Shown: in pieces, positions 1 to 8,822 of the stretch
Numbering within the stretch: the stretch's first letter is position 1
How the letters are laid out: every line of letters starts with the position of its first letter
Source: Microbulbifer variabilis
GTDB taxonomy: Bacteria > Pseudomonadota > Gammaproteobacteria > Pseudomonadales > Cellvibrionaceae
Assembly: GCF_023716485.1 (NCBI RefSeq)
Contig: NZ_CP092418.1
Coordinates: 1,285,001-1,349,000 of the forward strand
DNA: 64,000 bases
Reading direction: 5' to 3'
Translations under genes and position numbers: made by a program
Notes under the pieces: generated by a model
The model's database searches: none
Seen by the model: only the letters and a program-made list of their open reading frames with translations
Told to the model about the DNA's origin: nothing

Positions 1-1363
1 CATCTAAAGTGATGGATGGAAATATTCCCTGATCATGAAAAGTCGGTTCATAGACTTCTATTAGGGTTTTAAGGAGTTTGTGTAGTGAAAAGTGTCGAAA
101 TTCTGACCTTTTCGTTCCTTGCTCAATTTGTGAGATCCTGAGTAATGCATTAAAGCACTCTATGATCTTGTCATTTTCATTAATAATGGCTTCGATGGTA
201 TCTTTATCTGGTTTTTCTATATGCAATAATAGTTCTAGCTGGCCTCGTAGCCGAGAAAGTGGGGACTTTAGGTCATGGGCAATGTTGTCGGAAACCTGCT
301 TTATCCCCATCATCAACTGTTGAATTTTGTCCAGCATTGTATTGATATGTATAGATAATTGATCATAGTCTCCGCCATTACTATTATATGGGATCCGTCT
401 GTCCAGATCGCCAGACATAATTTGGCGGCATACTTTGTTGATCTCACTTATTCTTCTGACTGATTGCCTAGATACAAGATATCCACAAATTAGACTAATA
501 ATTGTAGTGATCAAAAGCCCATAAAAAATAGCTGAGTTAAGGTTTTTCAATAAATGAAATTCTTGGGTGAAATCCCTTCCCAGTATGAGTTCTCCTCCAT
601 CACTAAGTTGAGAAGATTTTGCTAGGCATATGTGTTGTTCATGTTCTTGAGAAAATGTAGAGTCTGGATTGTAGGTTGCTGTGTATGTAGACTTATAATT
701 AGTGCTTTGTGGGGAAGTTCCTTCGATATTGCTGAGTATAATATTTCCCTTTCTATCCTGAAGCTGTACACAGAGGTCCTCTGTATCTAAAAAATACTCA
801 GTTTCAATATAATATTTTGTAAGTAGTGTTGTATCTATGTGACGTTTTTTATGGTATTGGGGCCAATGGCTAAATCGTTCATCAGTAATCTGGTCTACAT
901 AATCGTGAAAATCTTCGGGAAATTCGCTGTTAAGCAGATACCAGATTAAGTTGGCCGGAATCTTTTCTAGAGGTGGGGTTATGCCCTCTCCCAGTGCGAA
1001 TAATCGCCCTTGAATAGCAAGTTTCTCTTGCTGACTTAAGCTGCTTTTACTTAAAAGGTTTTTGAAATGGTGTGTGTAATCGCTAGTAAATTTTGATGGT
1101 GAGGCGTGGTTGTTAATAAAATTTCTAGGTTTTACATTTTGGAAGTTTGGGAAAAGGTCGGGGTGAAAAAACTCTAGGTCATTGATTGCCGCAATAGATT
1201 CTTTTGTTATATTTTCAACTTTATGAAGTGTTGGATTTGTCAAGGATTGCTTTGTGAGTAAATAGATGCTTGCCAGTGAAATACTGGAGCTAAGGCAGAC
1301 GCAGCTGAATGTAATAATTGCCAGTCTGAAACTAGAGCTTTTATGTAGCTTAATTTTTTTCAT
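1..1363 (-). CDS. Sensor histidine kinase (3' end lies beyond window)
   Basis: Inner-membrane sensor kinase, expected to phosphorylate the response regulator encoded just upstream. The reading frame is open from an ATG at 1363 to the window edge, giving 454 codons. A first membrane segment lies at about residues 11-32, followed by a periplasmic sensor region of about 240 residues, a second membrane segment near 276-297, a HAMP linker, and a HisKA domain whose H-box reads DNIAHDLKSPLSRL with the phospho-accepting His near residue 363. The ATPase domain is cut off by the window. The start overlaps the regulator's stop by 14 bases, so the two are translationally coupled. The signal sensed cannot be read from the sequence. 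Confidence 0.9.
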   Translation of the reverse strand, partial: MKKIKLHKSSSFRLAIITFSCVCLSSSISLASIYLLTKQSLTNPTLHKVENITKESIAAINDLEFFHPDLFPNFQNVKPRNFINNHASPSKFTSDYTHHFKNLLSKSSLSQQEKLAIQGRLFALGEGITPPLEKIPANLIWYLLNSEFPEDFHDYVDQITDERFSHWPQYHKKRHIDTTLLTKYYIETEYFLDTEDLCVQLQDRKGNIILSNIEGTSPQSTNYKSTYTATYNPDSTFSQEHEQHICLAKSSQLSDGGELILGRDFTQEFHLLKNLNSAIFYGLLITTIISLICGYLVSRQSVRRISEINKVCRQIMSGDLDRRIPYNSNGGDYDQLSIHINTMLDKIQQLMMGIKQVSDNIAHDLKSPLSRLRGQLELLLHIEKPDKDTIEAIINENDKIIECFNALLRISQIEQGTKRSEFRHFSLHKLLKTLIEVYEPTFHDQGIFPSITLD

Positions 1364-2027
1364 GAAGGACATAACCGGCCCCCCTTACTGTGTGAATAAG
1401 AGGCCTATCCTGGGATTGGTCAACTTTCTTCCTCAGTCTGCTTACGTGTACTTCAACTACATTGGTCTTGGGGTCAAAATGAAGGTCCCAGACTTGCTCC
1501 AAAAGCATTGTTTTTGTAATAATTTGACCTTCATGTCTCATAAGATATTCTAGGAGTTTGAATTCTTGGGTTAATAGCTCAATACTACGGCCTCTGCGTT
1601 GTGCCTTTCTTGTTAAGAGATTGAGCTCAAGGTCTGAAACAATAAGGGATTCATAGGTATTGGACTGAGGTTGGCGCCTACCAATGACTTCGACTCTGGC
1701 TAAAAGCTCCGCAAAAGAAAAAGGTTTGGAAAGGTAGTCATCACATCCACTACGTAAACCTTCAACGCGATGGTCAACGTCTCCGAGGTTACTTAGCATT
1801 AAAACCGGTGTACTGATTTCCATTCCCCTCAGGGACCTTAATAGCTTTAGCCCATCCATACCAGGAAGCATTCGGTCAAGGATGATTGCATCAAAATTTT
1901 CGGTGCTAGCTTGAATTAATCCTGTTTTTCCATCATGACATAGCTCTACACTATGCCCTTCCTGGTTAAGGCCCTTGTGAAGGTAATGGCTTAATTTGAT
2001 GTCGTCTTCTATTAGAAAAATTCGCAT
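1350..2027 (-). CDS. OmpR/PhoB-family response regulator
   Basis: DNA-binding transcription factor of 225 residues, partner of the overlapping histidine kinase. The receiver domain has the acidic pair E7-D8-D9, the phosphorylation site D51 in LDRMLPGMDG, and the conserved Lys in YLSKPF. A winged-helix Trans_reg_C domain follows, ending in VHVSRLRKKV and the typical RGAGYVL. The usual Thr/Ser-Ala of the receiver switch region is Ser-Asn here. It is closest in style to the QseB/CusR class. It is the first gene of the operon; upstream there are more than 800 bases without a gene. Confidence 0.92.
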   Translation of the reverse strand: MRIFLIEDDIKLSHYLHKGLNQEGHSVELCHDGKTGLIQASTENFDAIILDRMLPGMDGLKLLRSLRGMEISTPVLMLSNLGDVDHRVEGLRSGCDDYLSKPFSFAELLARVEVIGRRQPQSNTYESLIVSDLELNLLTRKAQRRGRSIELLTQEFKLLEYLMRHEGQIITKTMLLEQVWDLHFDPKTNVVEVHVSRLRKKVDQSQDRPLIHTVRGAGYVLHEKN

Positions 2028-2877
2028 ATATCTTTAGCTGGTAAATAGTTTTGGTTGCCAGTTACTTGTTGATCGAGTTCTTTAAATTGATTTTTTAATT
2101 TTTTTATTTATCTCAGGCTAAGTCATGTGTGCATGGTGAATATTAAAGGGTAACTAAATGTTGCCAGGAACTTTCAGCCTTTTAGACATGAACACAATTA
2201 ATTTAAAAGTGATAAATACTATTTTTACACCACGCTGAAGGGTTGGGAGTAGTGAAGCCTATCTAGATTCTTGCATGTGGAGAACACTAGCAAAAAAACA
2301 GTTGTTAGGCTAAAACTGCGTCTTAAATTGTGTGTTAAGTGTGCTTCATGCCCCTTGTAATAGCAATGCTATATAAATCAAGTACCAAGAGAATACCCTG
2401 TTGTTTAAGCCCAGGCTGGTATAATCAATGCATGAATGTTAAAACGTTGGGTTCAAGGAGTCACAGTATATGACTCAATTGAGGTAGAGGTTCTTACTCT
2501 CCAGAGTGAACAGTGACGCGACCATAAAGTCACAGCATCAAAAATAATAAGCAACGGTAGCCTGAATACACTGAATTTTAATAGGTATGGTATGTACGAG
2601 GGCAATGGTCACCGCTAGTGAAAGCTACCCTAGGAAATTATTCCGTCTTTACCCAAAAGTAGCGTCTCTCAAGTTCTGGGGTTGCGATTTCAATACCCTT
2701 AATACGAGAAACGAGATCTCGAGCTTATTTCATCGTTTCTGAAAAAAATCTTAGATAAGTTGAAATTATCCCTTTGAGTGATGGCATGTTTGGATAGCCA
2801 ACCGGCACAATCGGATTCTTGGTTGGCGTCTTAAGTATATATACTGATTCTAAGATTAACACTTGGGAGACAATTTG
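2028..2877. other. Gene-free intergenic region
   Basis: About 850 bases between the divergent response regulator and SDR genes. No convincing open frame, tRNA or structured RNA was seen. The region is AT-rich near 2090-2220 and must hold both divergent promoters, but I could not fix a promoter with confidence. Confidence 0.5.
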
Positions 2878-3651
2878 ATGGAAGCGGCACTTATCACAGG
2901 AGCCTCTGGTGGTATTGGTCTGGAGTTGGCCAAGATACATGCGGCTAAAGGTGGCAACCTGGTTCTGGTTGCTCGGTCTGAAGGGAAGCTTTTATCACTC
3001 AAGCAGCAGTTGGAGAAAGAGTTTGGTGTCCAAGCAATGGTAATTGCTGAAGATCTATCTGACCCGTTGTCCGCACAGAGAATTTTTGAGCGAACCCAAG
3101 GTGAAAATGTGAAGGTTGGTACCCTGATCAACAATGCGGGTTTTGGTGGTCATGGCCTTTTTTATCAGCGGGACTTGGAAGCTGAGCAGAGTATGATGCA
3201 GGTAAATATGATTTCCCTTACCAATCTCACCCATCTGTATTTAAAGGGTATGGTTGCCCGAAATAGCGGGCATATCCTTAATGTCTCATCTACAGCCTCT
3301 TTTATTCCCGGCCCTTTACAGGCGGTTTACTACGCAACTAAAGCCTATGTAACTTCATTCAGCCAGGCACTGGCTGAGGAGCTGAACGGCACAGGTGTGA
3401 CAGTTACCGCTTTGTGCCCCGGCGCTGTTGCAACAGGATTCGTCGCGGCAGGTGATCTTCAGGGTGTCGATATTTGGAAGAATGCCCGCTCAGCTGAGTC
3501 TGTTGCCAGATGTGGTTATCAGGCCATGGAGCGTGGCGATCTAGTTGCTTTCAATGAGACGCGGCTAAAGTTGTTTCTGAATTGGATAATGCCTTTATTG
3601 CCTCGTAAAATGCTACTGAAGTTTTCCCGTCAGACGATGGAAAAGTCTTAA
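2878..3651 (+). CDS. Short-chain dehydrogenase/reductase (SDR family)
   Basis: NAD(P)-dependent oxidoreductase of the classical SDR fold, 257 residues. The N-terminus carries the cofactor-binding motif TGASGGIG, followed by NNAG and the catalytic Ser (NVSSTASF) and Tyr-Lys (YYATKAY). I chose the ATG at 2878, which has GGGAGA seven bases upstream, over an in-frame TTG at 2863. It is followed after 18 bases by an AraC-type regulator on the same strand, so the two form a likely operon. The substrate cannot be predicted; relatives act on varied alcohols or ketones. Confidence 0.88.
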   Translation: MEAALITGASGGIGLELAKIHAAKGGNLVLVARSEGKLLSLKQQLEKEFGVQAMVIAEDLSDPLSAQRIFERTQGENVKVGTLINNAGFGGHGLFYQRDLEAEQSMMQVNMISLTNLTHLYLKGMVARNSGHILNVSSTASFIPGPLQAVYYATKAYVTSFSQALAEELNGTGVTVTALCPGAVATGFVAAGDLQGVDIWKNARSAESVARCGYQAMERGDLVAFNETRLKLFLNWIMPLLPRKMLLKFSRQTMEKS

Positions 3652-3669
3652 TTGTAGGAAGGCCCGGTA

Positions 3670-4668
3670 ATGATCAGGCGTGCAGCTAAATTTTTGGTAC
3701 CTCCCAGCTGGAAGTTGATATTACACGATATGAATATCGATACAGCGCTGGCTCTGGCCTATGCCGGGTTACCTGCGGATTTATTACAGCGGGAGTCTGT
3801 GACACTGACTCCGGTGGAATATTTCCGCTTCTGGTGTGGTATTGACCAGGCTTCGAAGGATAAGCCACTGCCGCTCTTGTTGGCAGAGCATCTTACGGCT
3901 GAAACATTTGATCCCCCTGTGTTTGCGAGCCTTTGCAGTGAAAACCTGAATCAAGCTTTATTGCGGATACAGCAGTACAAACCATTGATTGGACCAATGG
4001 AATTGCACTTGGATATTACTGATAAGTACACAAGGCTTAATTTAGAGTGCTATGGCAGTGATGAAATTATCCCCACAGCTTTGGGATTGAGTGAATTAAT
4101 TTTCTATATCCGCCTGGCTCGATTGGGAACCCGGGATAAAATTCAACCTTTGGAATTGGCTCTACCGCAGTTACCGGAAGATCAAACGCCTTATCAGATG
4201 TTCTTTGGTTGCTCAATTAAGAAATCAGACCGGGTGAGAATTTGCTTCTCAGCACAAGATGCACAAAAACCGTTTCTGACTGCTAATGCCCCTATGTGGG
4301 ATTTCTTTGAAGGTAAATTGAGTCAACAGCTAAAGGATCTGGGCAGCGAAGCCACAATGGGAGAGCGGGTGGGGTCCGTGTTAATGGAGTTATTGCCGGC
4401 TGGTGAGAGCTCTATCGAGGCTGTATCTGAACGTTTAATGATCAGCAAAAGAACTTTACAGAGAAAACTTGGGGAGGAAAATCACACTTTTCAGTCTGTC
4501 TTACAGGAGATTAGGGTAAGCTTGGCTGATCACTATCTCTCTAAGTCTAATCTCCATCTGGGAGAAATTTCCTTTATGCTAGGGTTTAAGGAGCCTAATT
4601 CATTTATACGCGCTTACCGAGGGTGGAAAGGGGTGACACCTCTTCAATATCGGAATTCGATTTATTGA
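3670..4668 (+). CDS. AraC-family transcriptional regulator
   Basis: Transcription factor of 332 residues. The N-terminal 200 or so residues resemble the arabinose-binding-like domain of the OruR/ArgR-type AraC subgroup. The C-terminal 100 residues hold a double helix-turn-helix, with SERLMISKRTLQRKL as the first HTH and a second ending FIRAYRGWKGVTPLQYR. It is co-directional with and adjacent to the SDR gene, and could regulate that gene or itself. No binding site was identified. Confidence 0.88.
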   Translation: MIRRAAKFLVPPSWKLILHDMNIDTALALAYAGLPADLLQRESVTLTPVEYFRFWCGIDQASKDKPLPLLLAEHLTAETFDPPVFASLCSENLNQALLRIQQYKPLIGPMELHLDITDKYTRLNLECYGSDEIIPTALGLSELIFYIRLARLGTRDKIQPLELALPQLPEDQTPYQMFFGCSIKKSDRVRICFSAQDAQKPFLTANAPMWDFFEGKLSQQLKDLGSEATMGERVGSVLMELLPAGESSIEAVSERLMISKRTLQRKLGEENHTFQSVLQEIRVSLADHYLSKSNLHLGEISFMLGFKEPNSFIRAYRGWKGVTPLQYRNSIY

Positions 4669-4836
4669 TCAGATTTATCTTTGGTTTTAGTGCTGCTACT
4701 AGGTTGAAGGTAAATTAAACTGGGCCCTAGCGGTGTAGTTAAATATGCTTCTTCATGGTCAGTATAAAGTCGTAGGTCTATTTAAATACTCTACTATAAG
4801 GTCAGTTGGGAGTTTGGGGCGGACAGCTAGGTAATC

Positions 4837-5721
4837 TCAATATAAGTTAGGATACTTACTCTTAAAATTGTTCACGGCCTCAATGGTGTAAGGAGTGGCA
4901 ACTCCTACTTTACGGCCTAATTTAATAATAAAACCATTCAAATAGGAAAGCTCAGTAACTTTATTTTCTCTAGCATCCTGGTAGGTTGAAGTATAATGAT
5001 CCAGATTTTTGGCTTGTTGGGTGAGTTTTTTCCACATATCTTGTTTGTCTTGATTGATCTCAATCTCTTTTGAGAGAACTTCGTAGGATTCATAAAGTAC
5101 ATTTTTCATGTGCTTGGTTATTTTGTCGTCTGCAAAAAGCTCCCTGAGGGTTCTTGAATAGGTGGCTGAAAATATATTTGTTGTGCAATTGAAAATAGTC
5201 TTTTCAACACGATGCTGTACTATGTTGCTAGTTGTTTTGGTCTCGATAAGTGAGTCTTTGAACAGCTGCAGTAAGCTTTCTGAATATTTGTCATTTCCAA
5301 CGAGGAATCCAGAGCCTTTAGTATGCTTCAGTTTGTTGTTGCTCAGATTGAAGCCGTCATATACCAAAACGCTCGTGAAGTTTTTCTGATAAGTGTGTTC
5401 AAACTCTGAGATATCAAAAAGGCAGTTTTGTAACAGAATAATAATTTTTGATTTTGGGCTTGTCTTGCTTAAATTGATGAGGTTTTTCTTTAGGTCATAG
5501 ATTTTGCATGTTAAAAAAACAAAGTCATAGGTTGATTGAGTGCTGATCTCTTTTGAGGTGGGCGGGAAGTCATATCTCTTAGAGTTGATGAGGAGGTGTT
5601 CTCCAATTCTATCCGCTTTTCTACCTATGACATCTACATGATAGTTTGCCCGAAAAAATTTTGCCGCTAGGTATGATCCAATGGAGCCTGCTCCGAGTAT
5701 TAATATTTTTCCTTTTTTCAT
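4837..5721 (-). CDS. Ketopantoate reductase-family protein (PanE/ApbA-like)
   Basis: Predicted NADP-dependent reductase of 294 residues. The N-terminus KGKILILGAGSIGSYLAAKF is a Rossmann motif with GxGxxG. The C-terminal helical part fits the ApbA_C domain with a conserved KxxxN-like region (EKTIFNCTTN). The gene is noticeably more AT-rich than the neighbouring core genes and sits alone between converging or unrelated genes, so it may be an acquired paralogue rather than the pantothenate enzyme itself. Assignment to the fold is fairly sure; the substrate is not. Confidence 0.75.
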   Translation of the reverse strand: MKKGKILILGAGSIGSYLAAKFFRANYHVDVIGRKADRIGEHLLINSKRYDFPPTSKEISTQSTYDFVFLTCKIYDLKKNLINLSKTSPKSKIIILLQNCLFDISEFEHTYQKNFTSVLVYDGFNLSNNKLKHTKGSGFLVGNDKYSESLLQLFKDSLIETKTTSNIVQHRVEKTIFNCTTNIFSATYSRTLRELFADDKITKHMKNVLYESYEVLSKEIEINQDKQDMWKKLTQQAKNLDHYTSTYQDARENKVTELSYLNGFIIKLGRKVGVATPYTIEAVNNFKSKYPNLY

Positions 5722-5748
5722 AAAGTTCGTTCAGGATTTTCTTGTTAC

Positions 5749-6054
5749 CTATTTGGCTGGTCGATCTGCAAAAATAATCCCATTATCTGGGTTTACTTCC
5801 AAGGCTCGGAGCTCGCCCTGGTAAACTGCTTGAATCTTCCAGCGCCCCCCCACGAAGCGCATACTGGTTATAGGCTTAAATCCAAGACTGTAGAGTTTTG
5901 CCCTAATAGTCGATGGATCTAGAGCAATAACCGAAGGCGTTGCTCCGTAAAGATCGGGGCTATCGTAGATTGGGGCGGGTTTGTTAGGGTCTATCCCTGG
6001 GGGAATGGGGTTTGTCAAATTACTAACGAGCATGACCGTTACAATAAAACTCAC
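5749..6054 (-). CDS. Small exported PepSY-like protein
   Basis: About 101 residues from a GTG at 6054 preceded by GGAG; an alternative GTG lies at 6066. The N-terminus (SFIVTVMLVSNL) looks like a signal or anchor segment. The rest has the PepSY-like pattern of a short helix followed by strands: IRAKLYSLGF, GGRWKIQAVYQGE, LEVNPDNGII. It closely parallels the second small PepSY-like protein at 7870-8136 on the other side of the aldehyde dehydrogenase. Function is unknown; PepSY domains are generally thought to modulate or inhibit enzymes at the envelope. Confidence 0.65.
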   Translation of the reverse strand: MSFIVTVMLVSNLTNPIPPGIDPNKPAPIYDSPDLYGATPSVIALDPSTIRAKLYSLGFKPITSMRFVGGRWKIQAVYQGELRALEVNPDNGIIFADRPAK

Positions 6055-6152
6055 ACGAGGCTCCACACTACAACCAAGCCATGTTTTTAGTGTGGACAGT
6101 GGATGATCATTACGCCAGTGATTTTAATTAAATGTTTGAATGAATCGAAAAT

Positions 6153-6190
6153 AATAACCCGGCGTATGGGTTCGCCGGGTTATTATTTTT
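6153..6190 (-). terminator. Bidirectional rho-independent terminator
   Basis: A perfect 12-bp stem (AATAACCCGGCG paired with CGCCGGGTTATT) with an 8-base loop, flanked by T-rich sequence on the + strand and A-rich sequence on the other side. It lies just downstream of the aldehyde dehydrogenase stop. Confidence 0.85.
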
Positions 6191-6220
6191 ACATGCGGTT
6201 ATGCTTTCCAGTACCCAATT

Positions 6221-7666
6221 TTATCGGGTCATCTTGAGCATAAGGTTCAATAGTTTATTGGAAAGTTTTCCATAGGGGGGGCGCATTAATTTCAATAGGT
6301 CGATTGGTCCCTGTTGGTAGATGGGGCGCAATTTGGAGAAGGTAAGGAAGCCTTCGTAACCGTGGTAATGACCCATGCCACTTTCCCCAACCCCTCCAAA
6401 TGGAATATCGTGCTGTCCAACATGTAATACACAGTTATTTATCGACACACCACCAGACATAATTTGCTCAATATAGCGATTTTGCAGGTTCTTATCGTTC
6501 GTGTAGGGATAAATTGCCAGTGGTCGTGGCTGAGCATTGATATAGTCAATGACTTCTTCAGGCCTTGAGTAGGTCATAATTGGCAGAAGAGGGCCAAAAA
6601 TTTCCCGCTGCATTGCCAGCATGTCCCGATTTACGTTGATTAATAGATGGGGAGGGAACTTTCGCAGGCTGTCATTTCGTTTGAGTTCTCCGGCACTCAG
6701 GTCGTAAACCTTAGCCCCCTTATCGACGGCATCATCCAGTGTTTTCCATAGTCGCTGGTAGGCTGCGTTGTCAATAATGGAGGTATAGTCAGGGCTCTGC
6801 CAATTGGGGAAGTGCTTTTTTATTACCCGCTTGGCATGCTCAATAAAGGTATCCAGTTGGTTCTCAGGGATGAAGAGATAATCTACATTGACACATATTT
6901 GCCCGGCATTGACCATTTTCCAGTGGATCAGACGCTCCGCAGCTTTTTCGATGGGAAAATCGGGGGCGATGATCGCGGGGGACTTCCCTCCAAGCTCTAG
7001 CGTAACTGGAGTCAGGTTTTCTGCAGCGGAGCGCATCACGGCCCGCCCGGTAGTGCTGGAGCCGGTGAAAATTAGGTGGTCAAATTTTAGGCTGGAAAAT
7101 AGTGGACCTATTTCACCATAGTCAGCAATAAAAGAGAGTTTCTCCTCTGGAAAATACTTGGGGCTAACCTCTTTTAACAACTCAGCAAGCCGACAGGAGT
7201 TGGTAGACATCTTTACCATTGCGTGATTGCCTGCGGCAAAGATATTGGTTAGAGGTGAAAAGCTAAGGTTAATGGGGAAGTTCCACGGCACGATTACCCC
7301 AACTACTCCCAGGGGTTGAGGTACTACAGTATTTTTTGACAGGGGGTAGGCTTTGAAGTCGATATGGCGCCGCCTTGGCTTCATCCATTTCTTGATATTC
7401 TTTATGGCATCCTTGATGCCGGAAAGGGCAGGATATATCTCCAATAGCAGGGTTTCTTCCCGCGAGCGATTGCCGTAGTCACAGCATATGGCTTCAATGA
7501 TGGCTTCCTGCTGTTCACGCAGCATTCGTGCCAGGGTTTTTAGATCTTGAACACGCTGCTGATAGCTGGGAACAGGGTTGGCGTGATGGGCTCGGCGCTG
7601 GTTGTCTAGTTGGTTCTGGAGTAGCGCCTTGTCTGCATCCTGCCGAGTAAGCGTCTGGATGGTCAT
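6221..7666 (-). CDS. Coniferyl-aldehyde dehydrogenase-like aldehyde dehydrogenase
   Basis: NAD(P)-dependent aldehyde dehydrogenase of 481 residues, oxidising an aldehyde to an acid. The ALDH hallmarks are present: FTGSSTTGRAVM at the cofactor site, the general-base Glu in TLELGGKSP, and the nucleophilic Cys in NAGQICVNVDYLF. The C-terminus has the short hydrophobic tail seen in class 3 and coniferyl aldehyde dehydrogenases. The length is normal. It is a single-gene unit with a strong terminator after it. Whether the substrate is an aromatic or a long-chain fatty aldehyde cannot be decided here. Confidence 0.85.
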   Translation of the reverse strand: MTIQTLTRQDADKALLQNQLDNQRRAHHANPVPSYQQRVQDLKTLARMLREQQEAIIEAICCDYGNRSREETLLLEIYPALSGIKDAIKNIKKWMKPRRRHIDFKAYPLSKNTVVPQPLGVVGVIVPWNFPINLSFSPLTNIFAAGNHAMVKMSTNSCRLAELLKEVSPKYFPEEKLSFIADYGEIGPLFSSLKFDHLIFTGSSTTGRAVMRSAAENLTPVTLELGGKSPAIIAPDFPIEKAAERLIHWKMVNAGQICVNVDYLFIPENQLDTFIEHAKRVIKKHFPNWQSPDYTSIIDNAAYQRLWKTLDDAVDKGAKVYDLSAGELKRNDSLRKFPPHLLINVNRDMLAMQREIFGPLLPIMTYSRPEEVIDYINAQPRPLAIYPYTNDKNLQNRYIEQIMSGGVSINNCVLHVGQHDIPFGGVGESGMGHYHGYEGFLTFSKLRPIYQQGPIDLLKLMRPPYGKLSNKLLNLMLKMTR

Positions 7667-7807
7667 TTTATTATCCTTTGGCGTTTGTCTTAGACCAGAC
7701 TAACGCATTCATCCTCGCGGTGCTTGACCAATTACGTCAGTGAATAGACATAATCACTGTGGTTACGTGAGTTGCCACCACATTGGTAAAAACTGTGATG
7801 AATTCAG

Positions 7808-7841
7808 GCCCTCCCCGGAGTATCCCTAATCCGGGGAGGGC
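7808..7841 (-). terminator. Strong hairpin downstream of PepSY gene
   Basis: An 11-bp GC-rich stem (GCCCTCCCCGG with CCGGGGAGGGC) lies about 30 bases after the stop of the PepSY-like gene. It has no T tract, so it may be a processing or Rho-assisted terminator rather than an intrinsic one. Confidence 0.45.
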
Positions 7842-7869
7842 TGGTAGGAATGATCGCAGACTACATGAG

Positions 7870-8136
7870 TCAGCTGTTATCGGGTTTTTCGGATTGGACC
7901 TCTGCTGAATTAGGATCCACAATCAGGTCGTATTTCTGATCGCCCTTGTAGGCCTCCACTTTCCAGCGTCCTCTTTCCAGGTCTACCTCCACAATAGGGG
8001 TGTACCCCTGTTGCTCTAACTTTGTGAGCACCATAGAGAGTGCCATAGCCCCGGGAGGGGGTTTCTCGTCGGCGATGGCGACTTGTAGCGTGGTTGCGGC
8101 GATTAGTGCCAGCAACATTCTGCTGAAGAACTTCAT
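7870..8136 (-). CDS. PepSY domain-containing periplasmic protein
   Basis: Protein of 88 residues with a clear signal peptide (MKFFSRMLLALIAATTLQVAIA, cleaved around residue 22). The mature part has one PepSY unit: LTKLEQQGYTPIVEVDLERG, then WKVEAYKGDQKYDLIVDP. Small PepSY proteins of this kind are common beside iron and two-component genes in gammaproteobacteria; the role is unknown. A GAGG ribosome-binding site precedes the ATG. It is on the same strand as, and downstream of, the lipoprotein gene at 8238. Confidence 0.78.
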   Translation of the reverse strand: MKFFSRMLLALIAATTLQVAIADEKPPPGAMALSMVLTKLEQQGYTPIVEVDLERGRWKVEAYKGDQKYDLIVDPNSAEVQSEKPDNS

Positions 8137-8237
8137 TTTTCACTACCTCGCTTGCGGACCCGGTTGAAAAATTGACCGGGTAATAGAAGGTTTACATCTC
8201 GCTTTTACTCAGCAAGATACTTGGCCTTTTGATTGCC

Positions 8238-8681
8238 TTACAGGCCCTGGTCACCGGGGTGACTGAGACGTTTCTGAACTGCTAGACACCACTCCGGGCT
8301 GCCGGGCTTTACATCGGCCAGGTTGCCGCCCGTCAGCTTGGTGATTGCATCAAACCACTCTGCACTGCCAATGGGGGGTAGACCTGATGGGTACATTTTT
8401 TTCAGGTCGCCATCTTGTTGGGCCATCACTTGCCGCTGTACCCAGGTAAACCAGCCCGGTGTACAAATGGTTTCACTACCCGAAGCGGTAGCCTGTAGTT
8501 GATTGGTGGGGTCTTCCGCCGTGCTGCTCGCGTTTCGCTTAATCGGCTGTTTCATTGCCTCGCTGGCTGTTTGACCAGTGGTTACTTCACTACCCGATGA
8601 TTGGGCCTTATGTGGCTCGCCCTTGCGGTCGCAGCCGGATAAGGCAAAAACCAGAGCGAGTGGCAGAATAAGGTAATGCAT
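8238..8681 (-). CDS. Predicted lipoprotein, unknown function
   Basis: About 147 residues from an ATG at 8681; the frame is open back to 8765, but only the internal Met gives a proper lipoprotein signal, MHYLILPLALVFALSGC, with lipobox LSGC. A Ser/Thr/Gln-rich linker follows. The C-terminal part has two Cys (ICTPGW and PEWCLAVQ) that could form a disulfide, and GLPPIGSAEWFDAITKLTGG. It is divergent from fbpA across a Fur box, so it may be iron-regulated. No family recognised. Confidence 0.65.
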   Translation of the reverse strand: MHYLILPLALVFALSGCDRKGEPHKAQSSGSEVTTGQTASEAMKQPIKRNASSTAEDPTNQLQATASGSETICTPGWFTWVQRQVMAQQDGDLKKMYPSGLPPIGSAEWFDAITKLTGGNLADVKPGSPEWCLAVQKRLSHPGDQGL

Positions 8682-8777
8682 AGAGACTCTGCAGGTGACT
8701 AGCTTGAATCTAAGCATAGGAGGGATTTTGCGACTTTGCTGGGTATAGAAGTTCCAGGTTGACATTAATACCTTTCC

Positions 8778-8797
8778 AAATGAGAATGCTTCTCAAA
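8778..8797. promoter_or_regulatory. Fur box
   Basis: TGAGAATGCTTCTCA at 8781-8795, flanked by AAA and AAT, forms the 7-1-7 palindrome typical of gammaproteobacterial Fur operators. It lies 26 bases before fbpA and in the divergent region with the lipoprotein gene, so it can repress both under iron-replete conditions. Confidence 0.85.
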
Positions 8798-8822
8798 TTA
8801 ACCCCAGGGTGATAGGACTCCC